NCBI GenBank assembly: GCA_009103225.1
Contig: RHPI01001259.1
Coordinates: 71,596 to 135,595, forward strand
From: Chlorokybus atmophyticus
Lineage: Eukaryota; Streptophyta; Chlorokybophyceae; Chlorokybales; Chlorokybaceae
Length of the DNA: 64,000 bases
Direction of reading: 5' to 3'
The notes beneath the pieces were generated by a model. The model was not told the origin of the DNA, did not search any database, and worked only from the letters and a program-made list of their open reading frames with translations. Shown one piece after another: positions 11,046-22,500 of the stretch. Made by a program: the position numbers and the translations under genes. How positions within the stretch are numbered: the stretch's first letter is position 1; the number at the start of each line of letters is the position of its first letter.

Positions 11046-12350
11046 AGTCTGGCTGGTTTATTTGGTCGAGTTATCGGTTGTTGAGGAGCTGCACTAACAT
11101 AACAACCACTTGTGTAGCTTTATCCGATATCTTTTCTATTGTTGCGTTTTATGAGGTGGTCTGGCTGGTTTATTTGGTCGAGTTATCGGTTGTCGAGGAG
11201 CTGCACTAACATAACAACCACTTGTGTAGCGTTATCCGATATCTTTTCTTTTGTTGCGTTTTTTGAGATGGCATTATCCGGAAGTCCGCGTTATATAAAA
11301 ATAGCTCCTTGGATAATTGAGAGCTATTTGATGCTTTTTGGAGGTTTCTTTTTGATACTCTTACCGTAGATATGTTAATTGTTGTAAACTTTGTAAGCAC
11401 CTTAGTACATTTGTACTCGGTTTCTTACATGTTTGAAATTTCGCATCAACCTCGATTTATGTCATACCTTTCATTACTACTTACAATCTTTATGTTAACC
11501 CTCGTAACCGGAGATAATTTTATTCACATGTTATTTGGTTGGGAAGGAGTAGGAATAGCATCATACCTTTTTATTAACTTTTGGTTTACACGAGAAGCAG
11601 CAAATAATGCTGCAAAAAAGGCAATGCTTGTAAATAGAGTGGGAGACTTTTGGATTAGCTCTTGATATTATGGGATTATTCTTCCTTTTGCGTACAGTGG
11701 ACTTCACCACTCTTTTTGCTTTAACAGGTCATTTACACCAAGCGGTGATGGTTTGCTCTTACTGGGTCCGCACTGCGCCTTAGACTACACAGCAGCGACC
11801 ACAGCTAATCAATTAATTGCACTGGTCTGCGATTGAAGGCGACCTACCCGATTAACAGCTGCTGTAATCGACCGAATTGCACCTGCATCCCGCTTCACCC
11901 TTCCTCACGCCACGCCGGTTTCTGTAAGTGATAGCCGTTCTTTTTAATATTTATTAACAGAACTCAAGTATTAAACTTCTATTAAAGCTAGTTGCTGCTC
12001 GCCTTTATATATTCGTTTGTTTAAGAGTAATTTTTTTTTTTATTCTTTACAATAATACAACAATACTTTGCATTTATTGCCCTTTTTATCTCATTAAAGA
12101 GCAGGCGCAGTGCGGTCGACTAAGTAGATATTGTAAGTAAGCTTAGGGAGTTAAGTAAAATAAAGTGCATATTGAGAGTACAGTATAATGCTGATTTTTC
12201 ATGAATGTGCACCTTATGATGCAGCATAACCCAGTCGATGCATTGCTTTTGATTTGCGCTAAAGAGTAGTTTAACATTGGGCAATGGTTTTAGATTATGT
12301 AATAATCGATTTCGATTACAGGCGCAGTGCGGTCTATTAAGGCGCAGTGC
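10752..12350. repeat. Dispersed GC-rich short repeat (GGCGCAGTGCGG / CCGCACTGCGCC)
   Basis: The motif occurs at about 10754-10765, 11768-11779, 12104-12115 and 12321-12332, with a truncated copy at 12341-12350, in both orientations. All copies sit inside the AT-rich mitochondrial-like block, so their GC content stands out. This resembles the GC clusters or double-hairpin elements of some mitochondrial genomes. Confidence 0.65.
11046..11760 (+). pseudogene. nad5: Mitochondrial nad5 fragment (NUMT) with a 112-bp tandem duplication
   Basis: Encodes the N-terminal third of complex I subunit 5: AGLFGRVIG, then VALSDIFSFVAFFEMALSGS, then [20 protein letters not shown], then [13 protein letters not shown]. 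The first 112 bp (11046-11157) are repeated almost exactly at 11158-11269 with a handful of substitutions. Frame breaks occur near 11366 and 11650 (an extra T before the [11 protein letters not shown] stretch). It stops matching near 11740. It is not functional. Confidence 0.85.
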
Positions 12351-13136
12351 AAATCGATTACTAATCAATTTCAATTGGGGTAATTTAATTAATTACCCCA
12401 CTCCATGAAAAAAAACCCCATTAATCCAACTGATTACCCCTAATCGACCCCAAATCAATTAGATTGCCGAGCGCTGGATTTCGTCCACCATCTGAAGACG
12501 GGATCGGCCCGCTATCGTCGCAGAAGAACAGGACGTCGTACAAGGCGAGGGAGACGAGATCGGATGGGAGCTCGCGCGAGATCTTTTCTTTTGCGGCGAT
12601 AGATAAAAGGTCTACCAAGTCCACTCATACCAGCAGAGCATCAAAGCGTGACAAATCGTAGAACCACTGTAATCTGTTCTGCTCGATGATGTCTCGCCAA
12701 GTTTGCACGCAATACCCCCGTTACCTTCTGACCTGCGGGCGGCGTGAGGGCAGGAGGCGGTGGGGGCGGCTGGGCTGCTGCAGGCAGGCTGCAATTGGCT
12801 GGGCTGCTGCAGGCTTCCAAAAAGGGCTGTTGCAGGCAGGCTGCAAAAAGCATTGGGCTGCTGCAGGCTGGGCTGTACTGGGCTGCACTGCACTGCACTG
12901 CATTGCATTGCAGCGAATTGCTTACAGAAACACCAATTGAAATGGTTAGTCGCATTGTGGGGGGCAAGGTAGCACAATGATATACGAACCAGACAAAAGT
13001 ATAACCGTAACCCCCTTACTTAATGAGAAACTTTAACAACTAATGCAGTTATGATTAGAAAAAGCGGTTATCAAAGCAAACCTGGTATAAATAAAAGTAA
13101 AATGTTGAGAAATGCATTCTTAACGGGGGTTAATGC
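11761..13136. other. AT-rich block with a GC-rich inserted stretch; no supported gene
   Basis: 11761-12450 is AT-rich with GC clusters. 12460-12620 is a GC-balanced stretch with open frames on both strands (a 67-codon minus-strand ORF at 12624-12421), but no domain was recognised. 12740-12960 is an imperfect repeat built from GGGCTGCTGCAGG and TGCACTGCACTG units, and this makes artificial Cys/Ala/Gln-rich ORFs. Confidence 0.45.
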
Positions 13137-13275
13137 AAAGATTCGAGATCTGATCCACATTGAGCAAAAGCAGCAACTTCACGATATAAAGCTAATTTTA
13201 GTTTCAAAGATCCAGATACATGTTTTGTAGCTTTTTATTGAGTTGCAGAACCTACACGAGTAATAGACAATCCAA
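13137..13275 (-). pseudogene. atp1: Mitochondrial atp1 fragment (NUMT)
   Basis: The reverse complement reads GLSITRVGSATQ, then [20 protein letters not shown], then [13 protein letters not shown]. This matches the conserved C-terminal half of the F1 ATP synthase alpha subunit. One in-frame stop follows the ATQ. About 46 codons remain. It is separated from the other mitochondrial pieces by a GC-balanced stretch, so the insertion is a mosaic. Confidence 0.75.
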
Positions 13276-13384
13276 GCAAAACGAATCACCAAACCGCTCG
13301 GAACTCACACGCGTGCAATAAGCCGTGCAGATGTGAATGCATTTGTGTGTCAAGTTACTAAGTGAATGAGGCACGATTGAATAC

Positions 13385-13746
13385 CTGCGCATGTGTGGCT
13401 GTATTGTTGGATAATTCAACACGCGCGGTAGATGTAGAACTGGACGGGTTCAAAACCAGCGAGGATGCAATAAGCGGGGAATCCAAATAAACACAATAGA
13501 TGATTTGAACAGTGGACTCAATGATCTCAATAACTTCAGGTTGTAGTACATGACGACTTAGCGTTGAACTCTGCAACACGTGCCACACGAAAGTGATGGC
13601 ATAATGGCATTGCAGAAATGTGATACTGGCTTTTTTGGCGAGTGCGCGGCGTGTCAGAAAAAATTGTGTCAAGACTCGGTTTGTGGCCGACTTGACATCA
13701 GCGTCGGCAGCCTTGGCACACCGCTTCCATGGCTGCTTCGTCATGT
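13385..13746 (-). CDS. Candidate internal exon of an unknown gene (doubtful)
   Basis: A 121-codon open segment bounded by a possible acceptor (ATATGCACAG) and a donor (GCGCAG|GTATTC). The middle is moderately hydrophobic (IIESTVQIIYCVYLDSPLI) and the start is basic. No family was recognised, and no confident partner exon was found, although 14525-14876 on the same strand could be one. Confidence 0.25.
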
Positions 13747-13812
13747 CTGTGCATATGATGCATATATTGATACAGAGAGAATAGCATGCACTATCATATA
13801 GGCCAACCATGT

Positions 13813-13851
13813 CAGAGAGAGCGAGAGCGAGAGCGAGCGAGCGAGAGAGAG

Positions 13852-13922
<71 letters not shown>
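13813..13922 (+). repeat. (GA)n microsatellite close to an N
   Basis: GA-rich tract of about 110 bp, with GCGA interruptions at its left end. It is followed at 13943 by a single N inside a CAGC(N)GCTGCTG context. Confidence 0.9.
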
Positions 13923-13924
<2 letters not shown>

Positions 13925-13929
13925 ATGGT

Positions 13930-14512
13930 TCGTGCTCGCAGCNGCTGCTGGGCTGACCTGAGCTCGTCAGCTGCCTTGCCACTGGCATCACGAGCCTGGC
14001 TGCTCTCACCAGGCTGCTTCGTGGCCGAAATGAAGGCTGGAGCACTGCCGGTCGCTTTGGCGGAGTGAAACTTTGCTGAGCTGCAAGGGAACAAGTGGGG
14101 CGAGTGAGGTGCGAGAAACCAAAGATACAAGCACAGCAAGAGATAGGGGAGAGACTCTCTCTGTCAGGGAGAGAGGGGAAAACGAGAGAGCGAAAGTGAG
14201 CACGAACGCGTGCTCAGCTGCTGCTGGGCTGACCTGAGCCCATGGTCAGCCCATGCGCTTTCCACAAAGTGTTGTGCCACACGTCCGGGAATATGAATCG
14301 GCTTCCGTGAGTTAGCCTGGCTGCTCTCGCCAGGCACTGCAATGAAGCTGGGCTTCATTGCAGCATGCGGGCTGCAAGAGAACAGAGGGAAAGCGAATAA
14401 AGCTGCGCATGAAAAAACCCAGACGTGCAGAGAGAGAGGGGGAAACGAGCGAGCGAGAGTGAGTACGAACGGGCTGACCTGAGCCCAAGGTCAGCCCCTG
14501 CGCTTCCATCAT
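13930..14512. repeat. Three degenerate repeat units of about 200-250 bp
   Basis: Units near 13941-14139, 14164-14358 and 14400-14512 share blocks such as GCTGCTGGGCTGACCTGAGC, GCCTGGCTGCTCTC and CTGCAAGGGAACA-like strings, and each is associated with GAGAGA runs. GGGCTGACCTGAGCCCATGG forms a short local palindrome with GGTCAGCCC. The units give similar Ser-rich translations on the minus strand, but these are repeat artefacts. Confidence 0.6.
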
Positions 14513-14524
14513 GCAGCATGTAAT

Positions 14525-14876
14525 TCAAACAATACAAAACACACAACTTGCCTCAAGGCTTGAAGCAAGCCCACTCTCCTCTTCAGTGTCTGCAACCTTC
14601 AATGTCTGGAAGTTTGATTTGCAACCCAGCAGCAAGCTTGAGAGGGCAACAAAAAGTGTAAGCACATGTTGATACAGATCCAAACATGAGATGAGAAACA
14701 TGAGAGTCAATCCAAGTGAGCGTAATGTACCTTTCCCAACTCGCCAGCGAGCGTCACAAATGGTGCGCACCTGTCCGCACCAAGCATTGTCGCTGACATG
14801 TACAAACAGTAGCACTGCATGATGCAACAAAGTGACGAGATCAGCACGCTTGTATGTAAGTGAGTGAGTGGTAATT
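14525..14876 (-). CDS. Candidate exon(s) of an unknown gene (doubtful)
   Basis: A minus-strand open segment of over 100 codons with a hydrophobic core (SLGLTLMFLISCLDLYQHVL) and a possible internal donor (GGGAAAG|GTACAT). It is protein-like, but no domain was recognised. It could belong with 13385-13746 across the repeat block. Confidence 0.2.
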
Positions 14877-15092
14877 AGGGGTTACGCATGCAGCCGTAGT
14901 GCACTCACCAGCTTGTTTAGAAGTCAATGACCATGGGTTTCCCGCGCTCATTGGTAGCATCAATCAGCTGGGCTGCTTTGATTGACCTTCTCCTCTATAC
15001 GTTAGCAACACAGTTGCAATCTGTACCGCCAACACTACCACTACGGTGGACCACTACGCATGGTGCATTGACAGTGCTGCACACAGCGAAGN

Positions 15093-15250
15093 GCACGTGC
15101 GCGCGCACAAACCCACATGCGCACATGCACGCGCACGCATCCGAGAACAGACGCGCGCGCGCACCCACACACACACGCACGCACGCGCACCCACCCACCA
15201 CCAACTCCTTGTGTCAAGCAGGACAACTTCACCGTCACCATCACGGGTCC
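15093..15250 (+). repeat. 158-bp exact copy of part of the giant gene, next to an N
   Basis: Identical to 19936-20093, which is the 3' part of intron 6 plus the first 29 bases of exon 7 of the filamin-repeat gene. The copy begins at the base after the N at 15092. Identity through CA-rich intron DNA suggests an assembly join or a very recent duplication. Confidence 0.9.
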
Positions 15251-15269
15251 TCCCCCCCCTTGCCCCTAT

Positions 15270-15870
15270 GTAAGTGTGAGTCAGCAAACCCAGTGGATGA
15301 GTGAACATGCCTGGAGAGAGAATAGTAAATTGTAGTAGAGAGGCTGTGAGAGTGTAGCTACCATACATACATGCTCAAGTATGTGAGTGAGTGTGAATGT
15401 GAGCAGCAAGCCAAGGGATGAGGATTCACATATGTGCGCATTGAGTACAAAGTGTGGTGAATACTTGAATAGCGGGACGGACGGCGGGTGTGGGTGTATG
15501 AGTGCGAGCAGCCAACCGAGTGAACCACATGCCCAGAGCAATCGCAAATTGACTTGAATGCTGTAGTGAGTGAGGGGAGGCAGGGTGTGACTGAGTGGAT
15601 GAGTGGAGGGATTGAGTGAGTGTGAGCAGTAAACAGCAAACTGAGTGAATGCGGTCACAACCTGCCCAGATCAATTGAGAGACTCATTTGAATTGTAGTG
15701 GTGAGTGAGGGGGGGCAGGGTGTAACTGAGTGAGTGAGTGAGTGAGTGAGTAAGTGAGTGTGAGCAGCCAACTGAGTGAATGCGTTAACAACCTGCCCAT
15801 TAATGGGGAATGGGAAACTTGACTTGTAAGTGAGCGAGGGGAGGCAGAGTGTGAGTGAGTGAGTAGCCTG
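15270..15870 (+). repeat. Degenerate tandem repeats of GTGAGTGAG/GTGAGCAGCC type
   Basis: About four to five units of 110-150 bp. Each has a GTGAGTGAG run, then GTGTGAGCAGCNAACYGAGTG, then AACCTGCCCA, then GAGGGGAGGCAGGGTGT. The units have diverged strongly. The ORFs they create are Ser/His/Pro-rich and not credible genes. Confidence 0.7.
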
Positions 15871-16912
15871 AAGTTTGCCCTGCTAACAGTAAGTTTTGTT
15901 GTTGTTGTTAGTGTTTCAAGTTGATGGTGCGTGAGTGCACAGTGCTCACCTTCTTCCAGGCTGCAATGCGGCCGATTCGAAGTCGACAACGACGACAGCA
16001 GTCTGCAGGACAGCTGAGCTGCTGATAGCAGGAGGTGGAAGGGGGGGGACAAAGGCGCCAAGGAGGGAGGTGGGGGGCAGAGAGAGAGGCGGCAAGGGGA
16101 GGAGGGCACAGCGAGAGGAGATTCTCCTGCATGGATCCATGCAACAATAACAAAGGAGGAGGGGCCGCGCCTCTCTCGCTGTGCAGCATCCGCCCGTACA
16201 GCGGCCACAGCTCGTGCATACTGTAAGTTGTTACGTCGCAGCCCACTGAGAAGGGCGGCGGCGGCGGCGGCAGAGGAGGAGGAAGAGCGCGCCATATGTG
16301 TGCTGCAGGCGCTGACAGAGAACCTACTACAGCTGGCAGTAGGCCTAGCCGCCCAACACAAGCAAGGCACAGCAACAAGCCATCAACGACGAGTTGTCTT
16401 CGACGACCACAACACAAACTGCAACAGCCCTAACCCTATGTATGATTAGAGAGCAGAGCTTGATACCACCTCAGTGGCATGCGCTTTCCGTACGACGAGG
16501 TTTTGTTAGTAGTATCCTAACTGAACCGGCATGGTGGCGCTTTTGCCGGTTTAAATACGTCAAGCGCTATGTAGTACTCAGCGCCGGCTTGGCACCGGTT
16601 CAGAAGCACTCAACCGGTCCGCTGCCAGACCCTCTGACACCTTCTCAGTCTTGAGGCCGTTGCCGCTAGCCGCCGTTCCGTCAGAACCTAACCGCCTTTC
16701 CCGCCAACAAAGACTTGTTACAAAACAGAGTTCGAAGTTTGCACTTGACTGCGTTAGGCCAAGCCAGGCCAGGCTAGACCAGGCCAGGCCAAGCCAAAGA
16801 AGAGGCGTGGGCGGCGCCGACCAGGCCACAACCCGAGGCGGACGTATGATTGCGCGGAGGGCTGGCGTTAGGGTGCTTGTCGCAGTGGAGTGCGGTGGAG
16901 CTGGGAGGCAGG
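15871..16912. other. Upstream region of the giant gene; no firm gene
   Basis: Contains Pro- and Ala-coding simple sequence (15990-16290) open in several frames. A short segment at 16132-16212 starts with ATG and ends at a GTAAGT donor, but I found no matching downstream exon. CCAGGCCAGGC-type repeats occur at 16755-16800. This region probably holds the promoter and 5' UTR of the gene starting at 16913. Confidence 0.4.
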
Positions 16913-19468
16913 ATGGAGAGCTGGAGGCGGAGGCGGAGGCGACGGTGGGGGGAGGGGCGGCCTGGGATGTCATTGGTGTTGGGGTTGGTGGTCGTTGGGT
17001 TGTTGTTGGCTCTGGAAGGGGCGGAGGGGCAGTCCACATCCTCCGCCGACGCCGGATCCGGCAACTTCTTTGGCATGGAGACCAGGGCCTTTGGTGATGA
17101 AATGAGGCAAGAACGACCACGTTGCAATTTTTGAATCCATTATGTATTGCTTCTGAGTTGTATTGGGTTTTACTTATGATAGTTTTAGTATTACACAACT
17201 CAACATCACTAATAAGACACGCTACCGGTAGTGCTTGTTGGGCAGGCTGCATTAACACATTCATCCTGCTACTGTCTAGGCTACACAATGGGAAGCACAA
17301 CAACAATCACCACTGAGTACTTCTACACGCTGCTAGCAGGACATGATTGACTGTTAGACACTGCGAAAGCATCATCACACCATCTTCATACATACACAAA
17401 CTCAACACGTAGCAGTGTATCAGCCAAGCACACAGTCACTCCTCCACAGATGCATCATTGCCACCACCATCACTAGCACCAAACACACCACAACAACAAC
17501 ATAAACAGCTCCACACAGAGCCTTCGTGATGAATCTGGGTGGTGACGGTACGGAGCGTGTGGACATGACTCCCGAGGGCATCCAGCCTCGTCAGTCTCAT
17601 CTCGGTCCCGTTCCCTTCTCCTCCGTGCCGTACGCCTTCTCGTCGCTCAACTACATCACCGGGATGCTCTACACGTACGTGCCGTCCGAACGGGACGACG
17701 CGGACCCACTCGCCAATCCGTTCCATGTCGTGGAGCTGCTGACGGGAAACCAGGTGGGTGTGTGTGTTTGCGTGTGTGTGTGCACGTGTGTTGGCACTTA
17801 TACATGAGTGCACATGCACTGTGTGTGGCTGGTGTGTGTGCGTACATGCATGCACGCATGTTCTATGTGGGTATGGAGTGTGGGTTTGGGGCGCATGCAT
17901 GCACACGCATTCACGTGTGCGGGCTCGTGTGCACACAGGCGCACACGCACAAGCGCACACACTCATTCGCACCCAACCACCAAGTCACACACACACGTGC
18001 AGACACGCGAACGCAGGCACAAGCACACAACACACGCACACACTCACACGCAAGCACGCACGCGCACGCACGCACGCACGCACGCACGCCACCACACAAC
18101 ACACATACCACTTGTTTCATCCCCTCAGGTCGACGCTCCTCTCCTCCCTTACGCCCCTTTCTGTCTCGAATACGACCTCCTCAGCGAGTCCCTTCTCGCC
18201 ATCGTCGCCGGCGCCGACCCGCGCGACTCCACTTGGCTCAGTCTCGTGGCTTTCAATCTCACAACTGGTGAAGTGATGGGCCCGCAATACACATACGAGG
18301 GGTACACAACATTGGCATACGGGGCAGCCACGTTCGATTTTCTCAACCAGACCTTCTGGGCGATATTGAGTAATCCGGCGGAGTCAACAGCGTACCCGAC
18401 ACGACTGTTTGGAGTGCAGAGATACACGAAGGACTTTACCATACAGTACATCCCTGTGCCAGGTTTGGACACAACAGACATGCATGAGCACATGTGGCTG
18501 TGCGTGCATGTGTGTGCATGACTGTTGTAACCTCACCGTGTGTACCAACACGTGAATCCACACGCACACGCACGCACACACGCACGCATAAGTGCATGCA
18601 TAGCACATGTGCATGCGCTAAAAGCCACACACGCACATCTCTTCAGGTAGCAAAGACCTTCGCGTCTCCAGCTACGACGTCGTGTTAGGCAGCGTGGTTT
18701 GGCGATACGACTGGCCTTTACAGATCCAACAAATCACCGGCATGAAGTTTGCTCCCGCACCCGAAGCTCAGGACTCGCGCGGCGTGTACACGCCGGGGGA
18801 CCCCGCGCTGAAGACCATCCACGTTGTGGCGCACGTCAAGAGCGCGGGGAGTAGTATACTCAACTCACTCTGCTGGACAAAGCCGTGTAGTTCTAGTATC
18901 AATACATCCGATGCGCCAACGTACACGTTGGAGCAAAGGATGTGTACGTGTCGAGCCGCAGTGGTCATGTTGGATATCGACTACACGTCCACATACACGC
19001 AGCCGCAAACACTCAACTTCGAGGTGATGCGATATCTGGACGATCTGTCGTTACTCAAGCCGTCGTCACGAATATCGGCTCTGCTCTCGGCGAATTCGGC
19101 TCAGTCGGATATCAATCCCGGCAAGTTGTTTTTTCTTGACGGGGCGCCCGATGCGTATCCAACAAATGCACTCGTGCTCGACACGTTTGGGACGGGGGGG
19201 CAGACGGCACAACTGCCAAACACACCCAACATTATACAGCCGGGAAGCGGGGCGTATCAGATGGTGGAGAGGAATCCCGTGCAGACGGGGTATTTGGAGC
19301 AACTGTACTTCACGGGACAGTACCCGGAAGCCATCAGGTGGGTGGGACTGTGGGTGGGAACACATGTGTGTGTGTGTGTGTGTGCGCGCGCGCGCATGCA
19401 TGTGTAAGTGTGCGTACAAGCATGTGGGGTGTTCACTCACGTGCGTGTGTGCATGCGTGCTCTTGTTC

Positions 19469-19500
<32 letters not shown>

Positions 19501-22500
19501 TCCTGCGCGTGCGCACACATGCGCATGTATCATGTGCAGTTGTTGTTGCGTTGCTCATGGTCATCATGTGTGCTCATCTCTGCAGGCCGCTGGCTGCGAA
19601 GATTTACCCGATGCCCACATTCGCATCCAAGTCGTACATGGAGGGCAACGGCGTCGTGCGCGGAGTTGGCACGCTGTTGGTACATTGTCATTTGCGCCAT
19701 GCATGAGCGAGAAACAATGCCAAACAACAAGCAACACACAACACAACGTGCATCATGTTGGCAGGCTACTGCGGGCGACTCCACGTCACTCATAACCATC
19801 GTCGCCGTTAACGTCTTCGGCATGACCCAACCCCCGAGCGCAGCCACGGCAAGCATGAAACAGCGTATACATCATTCCAAAAAACATGTCGCGCACGCAT
19901 GACACACACACCTACACATACGCGCAAGCGTGCATGCACGTGCGCGCGCACAAACCCACATGCGCACATGCACGCGCACGCATCCGAGAACAGACGCGCG
20001 CGCGCACCCACACACACACGCACGCACGCGCACCCACCCACCACCAACTCCTTGTGTCAAGCAGGACAACTTCACCGTCACCATCACGGGTCCCGGTTTC
20101 CCCCCCAACAACGTCGCCTCTTTCCCCGTCGGCCCCTCCCTCTTAGGTCCCGTTGGCCCCGACAACTTCTCCCCCTCCGACAACGTGCTCCCCCACACCG
20201 ACCAACAAACACAATACCGTTACGTGGTCGGCCCAACATACATTAGCTCTAGTGCGGGGAGGTACATGGCCAGTTTCAGTGTGGATGCGGCGGGGAATTA
20301 CAGCGTGGAGGTCACGAGTAAGGGGGCGTTGCCGGGGGTAGCGGTCGGGGCGGCGGTGTACGGGAGCCCGTATAAGATGGTGGTAGGGGCGGGACCGGCG
20401 GCGGCACAGTACAGCACGGCGGTCATTGTGAGTTGTGTGTGTGTGTATATGTGTGTGTGCGTGTGTGTTGTGGGGGGACACGTATCAATGATATTATCAC
20501 CTCAGGAACATGCTAAGACACAGCATGTTCCTGAGGTGTAGGCATGTTGTGTGTATGCACGCGTGGCCACGCGATGCGTGAGCTTGTTGGGATGCGTACG
20601 TAACGTGTGTACACGTTGAGGCGTGTACACATTTTATGGGCACCTGTCAACATTCTCCGCTCGCGCTTTGGGTTGTGTCGCACGTGTTGAGCCCACCTGT
20701 CAACACATCTTCCTAACATGTGGTGTGTTTTGTGTGGCAGTACGACGGTGCCGGCAACGCTGTGTTGTTGACCTCAGCCGGGGCCACCTACACGCCCTTC
20801 TCCGCAAGCTACTGGTCCGGTGATGGCGTGGCGGTCGCCAGTGTGAACCGCGCGAACAAGTATGTGGACATCCTCGGGAACAACAACCCGAGCGCCGAGC
20901 AGTACAGCGACATCGTGTATGCCGCCAACGACAAGGCTGATGCTGATGTTGGCATTGCGGCCTCAACTGCCAGCAGCATCAGCTTCAACGGTAAAGTTGT
21001 TGTGGTGTTGAGCGTGTGTGCTACATGACGTCTGTGCACACGCACACGTGTGCGCGCGTGCGCGCGTGCGTGTCTGCGTATTTGTACTTGTGCTCACACA
21101 CACACACATCCCTCATCCCGCGCAGCCAGCGTTGGCCGCGTGTCCACTTTCTACATCGAATCCCGCGACCAGTTCGGCAATCGTCGTTCTTCCGGCGGCG
21201 ACCCTTTATCCATCACCATCAAGGGCGTGACCTACATCTCTTGTTCTCTCCCGTTGGACCCGACCCAACCCAACTCGCGCACGCAGCCGCAGGGACAGAC
21301 GCCGTACTGTGAAATCAGTGATGAGGGAACGGGGAGGTATAGCGTGAGGTTTTTCATTACCAAGAGGAGCTTCACGCAACCCGTGTATCTGGTGACGCCG
21401 ACGATGTATAATCAGCCGATGTATGGGAACCCGCCGTACCCGCTGTTTGTGAATCAGGTAGGTTGTTGTGCTCGTTAATGATGATGACGATATTGTTGTT
21501 GTGTTGATACAACAACCACAAGTGGTGGTGGTTGTTGTAGCACCACAACAAGTTGTCGTTGCTGTTGTTGTTGTTGTTGATGGTGATGATGATGACAATA
21601 TTGTTGCTGTGGTGATACAACAACCACAACAAGTTCTCCTTCAGGGTGTTACCGAGCCCGGTCTCTGCGTCGCCGTAGGCGACGGTTTATCCTCTTGCAT
21701 CTCCGGCGTGTTGTCCATCTTCACAATCCAAGCTCAGGACCAGTTTGGCAACAAGAACTCCCTCGGCGGCGACCCACTCTATGTTGAAGTCACCGACAGC
21801 ACGGGGACACGCGCCAACAGCGGGTCCACTATAAGTGCCGGTGCAGACGAGGTGCAGAGTATACTACAAGTGATACAACTTGGCGGGGGGCCACAGGCTT
21901 TACCCAATATTGGCACAACGCGTAGGCGTGTGTTGTTGGGTTTGACACAACAACAACAACAACCCAACATGGCGATTGGTGCCCGCGTGTATGATACAAA
22001 CGATGGGAAGTACACGGTGATCTACTGGATGTCTGTTGTTGGTCAGGGTGTAATCAATACCACGATCAACAATCAGCCTATTGCGGGGTCTCCTTTCCAT
22101 GTTGTTGTGGTCCCGTCCCACACGGACCCGCAGAATTGCGTGGCTTACGGGCCCGGCACGCGCGGCGCGTTCACGGCGGGGACACAGTTGCAAAGCGTCA
22201 CGCTGCAGTTGCGTGATAGTGCGGGGAACAACATGAGCCAGGCGGAAGCCATATATGCGGCCACGCCGCCCGCGTTGCTCGTGGCGTTCACCATGCCCGT
22301 GAGGGTGAGTGCGTGTGGGTTGTTGTGTTGAAAATGTGAGTGGTGGTGTTGGGTTGTGGGCTTGATGTTGGGTGATGTGTGATGAGTATAGGTGATTGTG
22401 GATCCGGCGGGCGTGCCACACACGATCACGGATGGACCCATATCGCCGCTGTACAACCTCAACACAGGGGTGAGATGACGTGTATTACAGATTGCTGTAC

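Noticed and set aside
13741-14139. Minus-strand ORF with Ser-Leu repeat
   Set aside because: Produced by the GA tract and the repeat units beside it, and it spans an N.
14927-15304. Plus-strand ORF apparently joining a unique start to the DNFTVTITG filamin-like end
   Set aside because: It crosses the N at 15092 and its second half is the exact copy of 19936-20093, so the fusion is probably an assembly artefact.
15270-15870. CRISPR-like or minisatellite array
   Set aside because: Units vary in length and sequence and have no conserved repeat-spacer pattern, and the context is eukaryotic.
15935-16417. Pro/Ala-rich ORFs on both strands before the giant gene
   Set aside because: Open in several frames because of simple-sequence bias; no domain and no consistent splice partners.
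17758-18276. His/Thr/Cys-rich ORFs over the introns of the giant gene, on both strands
   Set aside because: They are readings of CA/TG repeats inside introns; splice sites and phases of flanking exons exclude them. The same applies to similar ORFs through 40.8 kb.
21468-21644. N-terminal extension of exon 10 (Val/Asp/Gln-rich)
   Set aside because: The open frame is a by-product of GTT/GAT repeats; a proper acceptor lies at 21643-21644 and the exon 9 frame meets a stop in this intron.
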